Source: PSRJ01 sp963825305 (lineage in GTDB: Bacteria; Acidobacteriota; Terriglobia; Bryobacterales; Bryobacteraceae). Taken from it: a stretch of 64,000 bases of DNA. Position numbers and translations under genes: made by a program. This document shows, in pieces, positions 46,857 through 55,621 of this stretch; positions within the stretch are counted from its first letter, which is position 1; each line of letters opens with the position of its first letter. The stretch spans positions 1 through 64,000 of the forward strand of contig CAWGTA010000008.1 in NCBI GenBank assembly GCA_963825305.1, given 5' to 3'. The notes under the pieces were generated by a model, which did not search any database, had not been told where the DNA came from, and saw nothing but the letters and a program-made list of their open reading frames with translations.

Positions 46857-47330
46857 ATGAAGTCTAACATCGTTGCCGCTTGCGCCGTAGTACTTGCTCA
46901 TCTGGCCTTGTCAGGCTCACTCTCGGCACATCACGGCGCTTTCCTGTTCGATACGACTACGCCCATTCGCGTGAAGGGCACCGTCGTGCGTTATGTTTGG
47001 GCCAATCCCCACTCCGTGATCGTCGTGGAACAAACGACGGGCGACGGCAAACAAATTCGCTGGGCGCTGGAAAGCTCCTCGCCGCTAGCGTTGCTTGAAC
47101 GCAATGGGTTCAGCAAGAATTCATTTAAACCAGGCGATGTTATCGAGGCGTGCGGCTTCGCGCCCAAAAGCGCGCTTCGCACGGAAACCTCCGTTCAGTA
47201 CCCCGCGAATCCTGGCCCCTCCTGGCTGGACGGTACCGACAGAGTCATCACGGCAAGGCTGCTGCTAACGCAGGATGGTCCAAAGGAGCATTGGTCGCAC
47301 TATGGGCCCCTTGAGTTGTGTCTCAAGTGA
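46857..47330 (+). CDS. DUF6152 family secreted protein
   Basis: A 157-residue protein that starts at ATG 46857 with a signal peptide (MKSNIVAACAVVLAHLALSG, cleavage likely at SLSA-HH). The mature part begins HHGAFLFDTTTPIRVKGTVV and contains YVWANPHSVIVVE and RWALESSSPLALLERNGFS, followed by FKPGDVIEACGFAPK. This is the pattern of the DUF6152 family, small periplasmic OB-fold-like proteins frequent in Acidobacteria and some Proteobacteria. The HHG after the signal and the NPH segment could bind a metal or haem-like ligand, but the function is unknown. It stands alone on the plus strand, convergent with the lipase-like gene. Confidence 0.78.
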   Translation: MKSNIVAACAVVLAHLALSGSLSAHHGAFLFDTTTPIRVKGTVVRYVWANPHSVIVVEQTTGDGKQIRWALESSSPLALLERNGFSKNSFKPGDVIEACGFAPKSALRTETSVQYPANPGPSWLDGTDRVITARLLLTQDGPKEHWSHYGPLELCLK

Positions 47331-47585
47331 GATAATGCAGCCTCTCCCTCGTTCCGCACTCCAGCTCCCGATAAACGCATTGTGTTGACCGATCAGCACC
47401 GCCCTGTCTGGATGGTCGGCCGCTCGGACAAAGGGCGGCGCCAGCCGGATAGCTCCCCGGGAAGTCCGCCTCACGTCAACTTGCCTCCCAGCGCCCGAAG
47501 CGTTGAGGTGGAAGAAGAGAGCGTAAAGTCCGAAGAATGGATTCCCCGGCGCTTAAGCTAACGCCTATGGGCCGCCCCACGATCT
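47331..47585. other. Convergent intergenic region
   Basis: About 255 bases between two convergent genes. No gene was recognised, and no hairpin with a T-run was clear enough to call a terminator. Confidence 0.35.
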
Positions 47586-48374
47586 CTAAGCGGCTCTCCG
47601 GCCGTGCCCGGGCGGCCGCTTCCCCGCCAGGCGGTGCGCCACGATATCGAACACGATGGGGTTGAACACCATCCCGATGTGCGTGGCAGAGACCTCGTAG
47701 TCGTGAGCCGGGTTGCCCGTCCGGCAAACTTGCCAGTCCACAATGCCATCCGACTTAGTGTAGATGGCAGTCTGGCGCACCGATTTCGGTATTCGGTCGG
47801 TCAAAGACTCCAGAAACCGGCAGGTGCACGCCCCGGTATAGCAGGCCGGGAGCACGTTGTCGCCATGCCGCTCACGAATCTGCTGGCGCACAATCTCGGT
47901 AATCCGCAGCACCGAAGGGTGAAGGGTAAGCCCTCGGAAGGGCGCCCCCATGGAGATCACCGAGGCCACCATGTGGGGCTGCTGTGACGCTACGGCACGG
48001 GCGAGTATGCCTCCCAGGGAGTGGCCGATCAGGTGAACCTTGCGCTTTTCGGCCTGATACGCTTTCTCGATGCTCGCCAGCAAGCGATACTCGATCAGCA
48101 GGTTGGGACACTCGGCATTCACCCCGATGTTGGAATCATAGGGCCGGTAGCCGATGCGCCGCAGCCATGAGCGGAACTCCGTGAGGTAGAAGTCGGTGGC
48201 CAGGAAACCCGGAACCACCACGACCGGCGACCCGTCCCCGCGCGGTATGCCGAACCCCCAATAGGCTGGGGAGATCCGCAGGTATGCCATTTCCACGCCC
48301 ACCAGCAGCTCCTGCCAGATCGGTAGTGGCTTAGGTTCGTCGGACTTCCGAAGCAGAGCGCGTTTCGATCCCAT
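47586..48374 (-). CDS. Lipase-like alpha/beta hydrolase
   Basis: A 262-residue hydrolase from ATG 48374 (MGSKRALLRKSDEPKP). The open frame continues 22 codons upstream, but the family start and the shape of the N-terminus favour this ATG. VVVVPGFLATDFYLTEF is the oxyanion-hole strand, and VHLIGHSLGGILARAVASQ carries the GHSLGG nucleophile. SDGIVDWQVC contains the probable acid, and ATHIGMVFNPIVFDIVAHRL the His. It resembles EstA/Lip-type esterases and lacks a signal peptide. It lies among storage-lipid genes, so a role in releasing fatty acids from wax esters or glycerides is plausible; the substrate is not determined. Confidence 0.85.
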   Translation of the reverse strand: MGSKRALLRKSDEPKPLPIWQELLVGVEMAYLRISPAYWGFGIPRGDGSPVVVVPGFLATDFYLTEFRSWLRRIGYRPYDSNIGVNAECPNLLIEYRLLASIEKAYQAEKRKVHLIGHSLGGILARAVASQQPHMVASVISMGAPFRGLTLHPSVLRITEIVRQQIRERHGDNVLPACYTGACTCRFLESLTDRIPKSVRQTAIYTKSDGIVDWQVCRTGNPAHDYEVSATHIGMVFNPIVFDIVAHRLAGKRPPGHGRRAA

Positions 48375-48443
48375 CGCGACTACAGTGTATCGTAAGGTAC
48401 GTGCGCTGGGAATAGTACATTTTGAGGCTCGGCGCCGCAATTT

Positions 48444-48926
48444 TCACTTCTTTTTACCCGCCGCCTCTGCTTTGCGAATAGCCTTCTCGCGTAGCACCCA
48501 GGCGTCGATGGCCTGCTGCGCTCCCTCGCGCGCCATGCCTGCGCTCATCCGCCGCTCGGCCTCATCGAACGTCCCTTCGGCCTCCATCCGAGCTTGATAG
48601 GCGACATCATCCGCCTCCTTCACCCGTTGCACTGTGAGCTTGATTTGCGGATCGACGTGGCGGGCCTCTTCCTTGGCCTTCTCGTGTTGGCGCCTGCCTC
48701 TGGCATTGCCGTCGACCGAAGACAGCGTCTCCAACTCACGGTACGCCTTCTTTAGATCGTCATCCCAGGCGGCCTTCACCTTCTTCTCCAGCTCGCCGAG
48801 GGCATCCGTAGCCTGGTCCGCGACGGCGCGCACTCTTCTCTTCTCCGTGAGCCAATGCCAGATGCCCCAGTCCTTGGCTTCGTTCATTAGCAGTTTGGCC
48901 TCTTCGACGGCGGCGAGCTTTTGCAT
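48444..48926 (-). CDS. Hypothetical helical protein
   Basis: A 160-residue protein made almost wholly of Ala/Glu/Lys/Arg-rich helices (EEAKLLMNEAKDWG, DALGELEKKVKAAWDDDL, QAIDAWVLREKAIRKAE), likely a coiled coil. It ends in a lysine tail. It has no signal peptide, membrane segment or known motif. Composition is similar to phasins and stress-related helical proteins in general, but I cannot assign a family. It lies on the same strand as the lipase-like gene and ends 69 bases before that gene's start. Confidence 0.6.
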   Translation of the reverse strand: MQKLAAVEEAKLLMNEAKDWGIWHWLTEKRRVRAVADQATDALGELEKKVKAAWDDDLKKAYRELETLSSVDGNARGRRQHEKAKEEARHVDPQIKLTVQRVKEADDVAYQARMEAEGTFDEAERRMSAGMAREGAQQAIDAWVLREKAIRKAEAAGKKK

Positions 48927-49013
48927 ATCGGTTTTCGACTTCCAGGATAATCACCTGCAAATATCTGCGCAACCGGTGCATGTCTGGAGCGATAATAAAT
49001 CGGATGTGCCACT

Positions 49014-49841
49014 ATGAATCTCAACCAAGTGGGCCGGCGAGCCATGGCTCTGGTCATTTGCTGTTGCGCAATGCCGGCCGGGACTCCTTACGGGCGGCTG
49101 AAGCCCGAAACCGCACGCGACTTTAGTTGTTACGTCCAAGCCGCGGAAGCCCGGATGGATGCCCGCAAGGCGTTCCTTCTGACAGATTCCGACTCCGCTC
49201 TGAACGAGCAGCTGGTTCTTGGCCGGCGAATCCAAACCCTGGCGCCGGATGGCGTGAATCCGCACAAGATGGCGGGAGGGCAGCTTTACGACTGGATCGG
49301 CTCGGTGTTCATCCCGGGCGCCAGCCTGGATCGCCTGGTCTCGATGCTCCAGGACTATGACCACCGTTCGCAGTATTTTCCGGAAACCATCTCCACCTCG
49401 AAGCTCCTGTGCCGAACGGGCAAGGGCCACTTCCGCTACTCCATGCGCATGAAGGAGCCCGCGGTCCTCGATGTGGAAAGTGATGTGATCTGGGAGCGCG
49501 TGGACGCGCATCGCTGGCGTTGCCGCTCCTACTCCACGAGCGTCAATGAAGTGGGGAAGGACCACGGATACCTGCGGCGTCTCAATTCCTACTGGCGGTT
49601 CGCCGAGGTGGACAAGGGAGTTTACGTGGAAGGCGAGACCATCACGCTGAGTGACGAATTTGGATCGATGGCGCGCACCTTTGGATCGATGCTGATGGGC
49701 ATCAATCCAGAAAAATCCCTTCGGCACTCGCTGGCGTCAATGCGGGAATCCGTCTTGAAGCCGGGTCTGCAGATTCCACCTATACCGGAAGGTGTGAGCG
49801 AATGTGGGGAGCCGGTCCGCCCGAATGAATGCGCTCATTGA
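49014..49841 (+). CDS. Putative secreted SRPBCC-like protein
   Basis: A 275-residue protein with a short hydrophobic N-terminus (MNLNQVGRRAMALVICCCAM) that may be a signal peptide. The body shows a helix-grip pattern: GQLYDWIGSVFIPGASLDRL, MLQDYDHRSQYFPETISTSK, RYSMRMKEPAVLDVESDVIW and NSYWRFAEVDKGVYVEGETI, consistent with a START/polyketide-cyclase-like ligand-binding fold. No catalytic residue can be assigned. It ends 15 bases before the GMC oxidoreductase gene on the same strand, so the two are probably cotranscribed. A lipid- or sterol-like ligand handed to that oxidase would make sense but is inference. Confidence 0.65.
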   Translation: MNLNQVGRRAMALVICCCAMPAGTPYGRLKPETARDFSCYVQAAEARMDARKAFLLTDSDSALNEQLVLGRRIQTLAPDGVNPHKMAGGQLYDWIGSVFIPGASLDRLVSMLQDYDHRSQYFPETISTSKLLCRTGKGHFRYSMRMKEPAVLDVESDVIWERVDAHRWRCRSYSTSVNEVGKDHGYLRRLNSYWRFAEVDKGVYVEGETITLSDEFGSMARTFGSMLMGINPEKSLRHSLASMRESVLKPGLQIPPIPEGVSECGEPVRPNECAH

Positions 49842-49856
49842 GCGTTGTGAAAGCTC

Positions 49857-51482
49857 ATGCCTGATTCAGGCCGAGATTTCGACTTCATCGTAATTGGCTC
49901 CGGCTTCGGCGGTAGCGTCTCCGCCCATCGCCTTACCGAGAAGGGTTACCGTGTGGCGGTCATGGAAATGGGCCGCCGCTGGACGCCCGAGAACCTGCCG
50001 CGCACCAACTGGCTACTGTGGCGGTGGATCTGGCGCCCGCGAATTGCGCTGCGCGGCTTCTTCAACATCCGGCCCTTCCGGCACGTGCTGATCATGCACG
50101 GCTGCGCCGTGGGCGGCGGATCTATCACGTATGCCAATACCTCGCTGCCACCCCCCCAGTCCGTCTGGGACTCGGGCTCCTGGGCGGGTCTGGCCGATTG
50201 GAAACGCGAGATGACGCCTTTCTACGAGACCGCCGCCCAAATGCTCGGCGTAACTCGGAACAACATACTGGGCCCGGCGGATCAAATCCTCAAACGCGCC
50301 GCGGATGCGGTTGGCGTTGGCGGAACCTTCTATCGCACGAAGGTGGCCGTCTTTCAAGCGAAGGAGGGTGAGACCGAAGGCCAGACTTGCCCCGATCCGT
50401 ACTTCCGCGGCGAAGGACCGGAGCGCGCCACCTGCATCGGTTGCGGCGGCTGCATGATGGGGTGCCGGTACAACGCCAAGAATACGCTCGACAAGAATTA
50501 CCTGTACCTCGCCGAAAAGCATGGCGCCCGCGTTTTTGCGGAAACCAGGGTCGTCGACGTGGTCCCCTTAAATGGGAAGACCGATGGGAGCGACGGCTAC
50601 GAGGTCCTGACGGTGAAGTCCACGGCATGGCTGCGGCGCGAGCCCCTGCGTTTCACTTGCCGCGCCGTGGTCTTCGCTGCCTCCGCTCTGGGCACCATGG
50701 ACCTCTTTTTTCGTCTCAAGCAGAAGGGGTCGCTCCCTGCTCTCAGCGACCAACTGGGCAAACGCGTTCGCACCAACGCCGAATCCCTCATCGGCGTGCG
50801 CGTACCGCACAGTCCGGAGGATATGTCGAAAGGTATCGCGATCGGTTCCGGCATCTACATAGACGACCACACCCACATCGAAGCTACACGTTATCCCGCG
50901 GGTTCGGACGCCATGGGTCTGCTGTCAACCGTGCTCACCGGCGGCCGCCCGGGTTGGACGCGCGTCCTGCTGTGGTTGAGAACTCTTTTGAGTTCTGGCC
51001 TGCGCCATCCGTTCCGCACAATCCGGTGCCTGCATCCATTTGGCTGGGCGCAAGAGTCGCTGATCTTACTATGCATGCAAACGCTCGATGGCTACATCAA
51101 CATGCGCCTGGGGCGGCCATGGTTCTGGCCCTTTCACAAGACGCTCATGAGCGAGGGAAACCGCATCCCCACATACATTCCAGAGGCAAACACATTCGCG
51201 CGCGAGACTGCCCGTCTGATCGGAGGCGTTCCCATGAGCATGGTCACCGAGATTCTATTTGATGTCCCGGGCACCGCGCACGTTCTGGGGGGCTGCCCGA
51301 TTGCGGCTTCCACGGCTGAAGGCGTTGTTGATCACCGCCACCGTGTCTTCGGCTACAAGAATATGTACGTGTGTGATGGCTCCGTGATCGCTACCAATCT
51401 GGGCGTCAATCCAAGCCTCACCATCTGCGCACTGACCGAGCGTGCCATGAGCTATATCCCGCCCGCCGCGGTAGGCAACTAA
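49857..51482 (+). CDS. GMC-type FAD oxidoreductase, cholesterol-oxidase-like, with a CxxCxxCxxxC motif
   Basis: A flavoenzyme of 541 residues. The N-terminal FAD motif is FIVIGSGFGGSVSAHRL, and HGCAVGGGSITYANTSL is the second GMC signature. The C-terminal half ends GCPIAASTAEGVVDHRHRVF and YVCDGSVIATNLGVNPSLTI, typical of cholesterol oxidase-like members. Near residue 197 is CIGCGGCMMGCRYNAKNT, a CxxCxxCxxxC arrangement as in [4Fe-4S] ferredoxins; this is known from a bacterial subgroup of the family. Substrate is unknown; 3-hydroxysteroid-like or other alicyclic alcohols are typical. The gene follows the SRPBCC-like gene by 15 bases. No signal peptide is seen, so it probably acts in the cytoplasm. 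The HMG-CoA reductase gene lies about 1 kb downstream on the same strand. Confidence 0.88.
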   Translation: MPDSGRDFDFIVIGSGFGGSVSAHRLTEKGYRVAVMEMGRRWTPENLPRTNWLLWRWIWRPRIALRGFFNIRPFRHVLIMHGCAVGGGSITYANTSLPPPQSVWDSGSWAGLADWKREMTPFYETAAQMLGVTRNNILGPADQILKRAADAVGVGGTFYRTKVAVFQAKEGETEGQTCPDPYFRGEGPERATCIGCGGCMMGCRYNAKNTLDKNYLYLAEKHGARVFAETRVVDVVPLNGKTDGSDGYEVLTVKSTAWLRREPLRFTCRAVVFAASALGTMDLFFRLKQKGSLPALSDQLGKRVRTNAESLIGVRVPHSPEDMSKGIAIGSGIYIDDHTHIEATRYPAGSDAMGLLSTVLTGGRPGWTRVLLWLRTLLSSGLRHPFRTIRCLHPFGWAQESLILLCMQTLDGYINMRLGRPWFWPFHKTLMSEGNRIPTYIPEANTFARETARLIGGVPMSMVTEILFDVPGTAHVLGGCPIAASTAEGVVDHRHRVFGYKNMYVCDGSVIATNLGVNPSLTICALTERAMSYIPPAAVGN

Positions 51483-51502
51483 CAGCGATCAGTCTTAACC
51501 TC

Positions 51503-52225
51503 TTACTTCTCCACGATGTTCTTCCCAAAGTTGAACGCCGGACCGATCGCGAAGCGCGTAGTAAAGCGGCCGTCCTTCAAAATGTCGTTGAACAGATGGT
51601 CGTAGACATAATCCGCCTGCGTTCGGATGGCGAAGTGATTCGTGAACAGGATATCGAAGCCGCCGCCAAATCCGAGGAATGGGGCAGTGTCTGACTTCTT
51701 CCCTGCGGGCGTTAAATGCGCTACCACGAGAGCGGCAACGGGATCGCCGGGTTTGGGAGTGGCGGTTTCGTGTATCGCCCCAGCGAACACCGGCCGGAAG
51801 AATAGCGTCACATGCTTGAAATGCCGGTATGCGAGTTGTGGACCGACCGCAAACGTCTGTGTGACGGAATGCGCCGGCACAATCAACTGGTAGCCTGCCG
51901 GCAACTGGCCGGCCGCTGCGACCTGGCCAAGTAGTCCCCCCAACTGCTGCTGCAACGCTGTCGGCAGCAGGTTTGGTGCGAGACTCATGTCGCCCGTCGA
52001 ATGGGTGTAGTCGAAGCCAAACGAATACCAGGTTTTTGGTCGAAAACCGAATTGCGCCCCAAAACCGTTTTCGGAGAGGCCAATGTTCGAGCTGTTCAGA
52101 AAATTGTAGCCCGTGAACGCATCGAATCGAGTAACATACGTCTGCTGTCCGGAGACTGGAAGGGCTAGCAGCAGAATAGTCAGCAGCATGATGAACATCA
52201 TGCGCGGGGGTTGCGGCGTGTACAT
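51503..52225 (-). CDS. Outer-membrane beta-barrel-like protein
   Basis: A 240-residue exported protein. Start ATG 52225 (MYTPQPPRMMFIMLLTILLL) is supported by GGAAGAGGTG seven bases upstream; the frame is open 66 codons further 5' without a convincing signal. The signal peptide ends around VSGQQ. The mature part alternates polar and aromatic residues with strands such as RFDAFTGYNFLNSS, FGFRPKTWYSFGFDYTHST, VGPQLAYRHFKHVTLFFRPV, FLGFGGGFDILFTNHFAIRT and a terminal FAIGPAFNFGKN, as in 8- to 10-stranded OmpA/OmpW-like barrels. The function is unknown. It converges on the oxidoreductase gene. Confidence 0.72.
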   Translation of the reverse strand: MYTPQPPRMMFIMLLTILLLALPVSGQQTYVTRFDAFTGYNFLNSSNIGLSENGFGAQFGFRPKTWYSFGFDYTHSTGDMSLAPNLLPTALQQQLGGLLGQVAAAGQLPAGYQLIVPAHSVTQTFAVGPQLAYRHFKHVTLFFRPVFAGAIHETATPKPGDPVAALVVAHLTPAGKKSDTAPFLGFGGGFDILFTNHFAIRTQADYVYDHLFNDILKDGRFTTRFAIGPAFNFGKNIVEK

Positions 52226-52443
52226 GAAAACACCTCTTCCACTTCTTGGTGGGAACACACCGAGTCTTGGTGTGTAAGTTGGTGAGCCCCTGAATCCTGG
52301 AGCAGGAGTTTGCCCACTGAAGACTCCCTGCTTGACGCACCGGCGTGCGACCGAACCATGCCCAAAATAGGCCCGGCATGTTTTGACCAAGATCAGCTTA
52401 TCACTTTTGTTTGAGATTATCACCCCTTAAATACTCATTGCCC

Positions 52444-54021
52444 ATGGAAGCACACTCTCATACAATGAGTGCAGGCACTAAAATGATCCCTACGTCCTTG
52501 CTCGAGAGGCTCTACACGGTTGGCAGTCTCAAGAATACGGCGGGGGGCGCTCAGTTTGCACTGAAGAATCGCTTGACCGATGCGGAACTGGTTGCGGTCC
52601 GGAGCGTCACTATCGATGGCCAGCCGGTGGCTCTCGATGGAGTACGGCTGGAACTGGAGGACGGTCGCATCCTGGCGAGCGGGCAGGTCAGTAACTCACA
52701 GCCCGTCCCGTTTCCCCTCCGGTCCACGGTCACCATCCAGACGGACGGGGCTGAATTGCCCAACACTCGCCACCAGATTGAAATCGACTTCGCAGCCCGC
52801 CCTTTCGGGGAGCTGCAACTGAAGGTCGAGGACTCCATCGACGTGGACGGCCGGTGCGGGTTGCACGTGCCCCGCGCCGAAGATGACGACTACGATGCCG
52901 AGATTATCCGGCAGCGGCAGGCGCTCATCGCGGGGATCCGCGGCGTCCCGCTGGAGCATGTCAACCGTCCTTCGTTTGATCCACACATGGCGAAGGGAAA
53001 CTGCGAAAACTTCGTGGGCGTGGCGCAGGTCCCGATCGGTTTGGCCGGCCCGCTCGAGGTTCATGGTGAATACGCGAACGGCGCATTTTTGATCCCGCTT
53101 GCTACCACCGAAGGCACGCTGGTCGCTTCCCACAACCGCGGCATCAAGGTGCTGAACCTCTGTGGCGGGGTCAAAACTGTTGTCATGGCCGACGCCATGC
53201 AGCGTGCGCCCGCGTTCGTGCTCCAGCATGCCCGCTCCTGCCGCGACTTCGTCGATTGGGTACAGGCAAATCTCGCTCAGATCCGTAGCGAGGCGGAAGC
53301 CACTTCGTCGGTGGCGAAACTGCAGTACATCGACCCATACACGGTCGGCAAGATCGCCTACCTGCGGTTCAACTTTACCACCGGAGATGCCGCGGGACAG
53401 AACATGGTGGGCCGGGCGACGCTGGCGGCATGCGATTGGATTCTTAGTCACTACCAGGGGATCGCCAGTTTTTACCTGGAATCGAATCTGGCCACCGACA
53501 AGAAAGCATCGCAGATTAATATCCTGCGAACGCGCGGCAAACGGGTGACGGCGGAGGCCACAATTGCCCGGGACGTTCTGATCCGCCACCTGCGCGTGGA
53601 ACCGGAGACGCTCCAGCATCATTATGGAGTGGCCAATGTGGGCGCGTTTCTCTCGGGCGCCAACAACAACGGCGCGCAGTCCCCCAACAGCATTGCGGCG
53701 ATTTTTATCGCCACCGGGCAGGATGCGGCTAATGTCGCTGAATCGTCGGCCGCCATTCTCTACTCCGAATTGACAACCACGGGCGACCTGTACATGTCGT
53801 TGACGATCCCCTCGCTGATTGTGGCCACCTACGGCGGCGGTACGGGCTTGGCCACACAAAAGGAATGCCTCGAGATTCTACAGTGCTACGGCAAAGGTAA
53901 GGTCAACCGGTTGGCCGAAATCATCGCCGGCGTTGCTCTGGCTGGAGAGATTTCTTTGGGCGCGGCGATTTCGGCGTCCGACTGGGTGTCGGCCCACGAA
54001 AGACACGGACGCAATCGCTGA
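52444..54021 (+). CDS. Hydroxymethylglutaryl-CoA reductase
   Basis: Reduces HMG-CoA to mevalonate with NAD(P)H, the committed step of the mevalonate isoprenoid route. I start it at ATG 52444 (MEAHSHTMSAGTKMIP); ATG 52465 is also possible and the frame is open to a TTG at 52411. An N-terminal domain of about 110 residues precedes the catalytic core. The core shows ENFVGVAQVPIGLAGPL, PLATTEGTLVASHNRG (catalytic Glu), ESNLATDKKASQIN (Lys), IFIATGQDAANVAESSA (Asp) and a C-terminal His in HERHGR. The DKK and GQDxAN forms fit class I-like enzymes. It is remarkable beside a cholesterol-oxidase-like gene, but no other mevalonate gene is in the window. The last 101 bases overlap the convergent ABC1 kinase gene. 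Confidence 0.92.
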   Translation: MEAHSHTMSAGTKMIPTSLLERLYTVGSLKNTAGGAQFALKNRLTDAELVAVRSVTIDGQPVALDGVRLELEDGRILASGQVSNSQPVPFPLRSTVTIQTDGAELPNTRHQIEIDFAARPFGELQLKVEDSIDVDGRCGLHVPRAEDDDYDAEIIRQRQALIAGIRGVPLEHVNRPSFDPHMAKGNCENFVGVAQVPIGLAGPLEVHGEYANGAFLIPLATTEGTLVASHNRGIKVLNLCGGVKTVVMADAMQRAPAFVLQHARSCRDFVDWVQANLAQIRSEAEATSSVAKLQYIDPYTVGKIAYLRFNFTTGDAAGQNMVGRATLAACDWILSHYQGIASFYLESNLATDKKASQINILRTRGKRVTAEATIARDVLIRHLRVEPETLQHHYGVANVGAFLSGANNNGAQSPNSIAAIFIATGQDAANVAESSAAILYSELTTTGDLYMSLTIPSLIVATYGGGTGLATQKECLEILQCYGKGKVNRLAEIIAGVALAGEISLGAAISASDWVSAHERHGRNR

Positions 54022-55621
54022 GCGATGGCCAGGGCACGGCCTGCCCCGCATACCGCACAGCATTCCACGCGACGGCGCCACAGTCTTTGAGTTCCAGGGG
54101 CGCGTAGAAGAAACCGAGGCTCGCGGCCCAACGGGTGAGGAACTCGCCGGCCATCAGTTGGTCGATTCGAACACCCGGTCCCGCCACATCGTGCAATACG
54201 CCATCCAGGGTGAATAGAATCTTGCGGAACATGAACAGTGCTGCGGGGAAGCGGACTCCCTCCAGGGCGATCTTATCCAGAAGCAGCATGGCGTCCAGGA
54301 CACCTGGTGACCGATTCTCCGGAAATTGCGAGAAGAACCGTTTGACGCGGCTGTCGATCCAGCGTTTGGGCGCGTGACGCCCAGGGCGGCCGCGCCCGCT
54401 AAGGCCGTGAATCGCCTCGCTGACTCCCGCGGGATTTCGCAGCATGGTCATGACGGCCAGCATCACCAGCTGGCGCCGTTCGTGGAGGCTCAACCGGTCG
54501 GCCAGCGCCCAGTCGAGAATCACCAGTTCCCGGTTGGGCTCATCGTAGAGCAGGTTTCCGGCATGAGGGTCGGCGTGGAAAACCGCCATTTCCGCCCGCG
54601 AAAAGAGCGGCACCGCGATCAGCCCTTCGATCAATTGGGCGGCAATGCGCTCTCGCCGGACCGGCGACCGGGGAAACGCATCCGTAACCTTGACACCGCT
54701 CTCCAACGTCATCGCCGTGATCCGCGCCGTGCACAAGGGCTGAATGAGGCGGGGAACGCGGATGCCAAAAGTGCCGCGATACATGCGATGAGCTTCGCGC
54801 AAGGTGGCCTGTTCCCGCGGAAAATCCAGCTCGTGCTCCAGGAGCAGACGGACCTCGGCGACCATGTCTTTCAAATCGCTCACTGCAAATCCGTAGGCAC
54901 GGTTTTTGTCCGCCAGAAACTCTCCCAGTTGCTGTAGCAGCGTCATGTCCTCCGCGAAGCATTGCGGCACATAGGGCTTGAGCACCTTGAAGGCGCCCCG
55001 CTCCGGGTCGGGCCTCCTCCAGGTAAATTGCAGGATCGCACTAGCACTGCCTTCCTTGAAGATGGAGGATTCCATTTCCACTCCGTAGATGTCGAGGCGC
55101 GATCCCAATTGCTCTGCGATGATGGCGTGAATCTCTTCTTCCGTCACATCGGACATGCCGTTCTCGAGTTCGCAGAGCGCCTTCTGCAAAGCGGGCGCCA
55201 GGCCCCGGTTGCGCGCCAGGACTTGCCCCAGCTTCTGCAGGCCGGGCATTTTCGAGATCAGCCGGATGAGGCGCTGCTCCGCGGGGGTGGCGACCGGCAG
55301 TTCCAGCTGTTCCACGATCTTGGTGGCCAGACGCTCGTCCGACAACCGCGAGAAAACGAACGAAAACGCATCCCGCACCAACGGCCGCCAAGCCTGGTGC
55401 GCCTCTGGAACCAGGGTTTCCACAGGGACCAGCCGATTGATCCACTTTCCGAACTCACTCCGGGCGGCTTCGCCACCAGCTTTCAAGGCAGCTTGCACCG
55501 CGGCGATCCGGTTCGCTGGGGAAACGTCGAGTAGCACCGCTGGCCCCCACGGCTCAAACACAAACGACCTCCTCCCGTAGCATCGCGCAAAACCGCGATG
55601 ATGGCGTGTTGTAAATTGCAT
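53921..55621 (-). CDS. ABC1/UbiB-family atypical kinase
   Basis: UbiB/ADCK-type proteins support quinone and lipid metabolism as ATPase-like kinases at the membrane. The protein is about 566 residues from ATG 55621; GTG 55624 is one codon earlier. It has a helical N-terminus, the KxGQ-like KLGQVLARNRGLAPALQ and ELENGMSDVTEEEIHAII. The Ala-rich loop of the family appears as EGSASAILQFTWRRPDPERG with FKVLKPYVP. VFHADPHAGNLLYDEPNREL carries the catalytic HADPHAGN, and VILDWALADRLS the metal-binding Asp. The first bases overlap the acyl-CoA ligase stop as TGATG, so translation is coupled. The basic 3' end (KSPRPKKSLQPEQRRR) overlaps the HMG-CoA reductase gene on the other strand. Confidence 0.9.
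   Translation of the reverse strand: MQFTTRHHRGFARCYGRRSFVFEPWGPAVLLDVSPANRIAAVQAALKAGGEAARSEFGKWINRLVPVETLVPEAHQAWRPLVRDAFSFVFSRLSDERLATKIVEQLELPVATPAEQRLIRLISKMPGLQKLGQVLARNRGLAPALQKALCELENGMSDVTEEEIHAIIAEQLGSRLDIYGVEMESSIFKEGSASAILQFTWRRPDPERGAFKVLKPYVPQCFAEDMTLLQQLGEFLADKNRAYGFAVSDLKDMVAEVRLLLEHELDFPREQATLREAHRMYRGTFGIRVPRLIQPLCTARITAMTLESGVKVTDAFPRSPVRRERIAAQLIEGLIAVPLFSRAEMAVFHADPHAGNLLYDEPNRELVILDWALADRLSLHERRQLVMLAVMTMLRNPAGVSEAIHGLSGRGRPGRHAPKRWIDSRVKRFFSQFPENRSPGVLDAMLLLDKIALEGVRFPAALFMFRKILFTLDGVLHDVAGPGVRIDQLMAGEFLTRWAASLGFFYAPLELKDCGAVAWNAVRYAGQAVPWPSLSDCVRVFRGPTPSRTPKSPRPKKSLQPEQRRR

Noticed and set aside
51495..52379. A second long minus-strand frame in the outer-membrane protein gene
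   Set aside because: The chosen frame has a signal peptide, a ribosome site and beta-barrel strand patterns; the alternative has none.
52696..53859. 387-codon minus-strand frame opposite HMG-CoA reductase
   Set aside because: The plus strand has all catalytic residues of the reductase; the opposite frame has no recognised feature.
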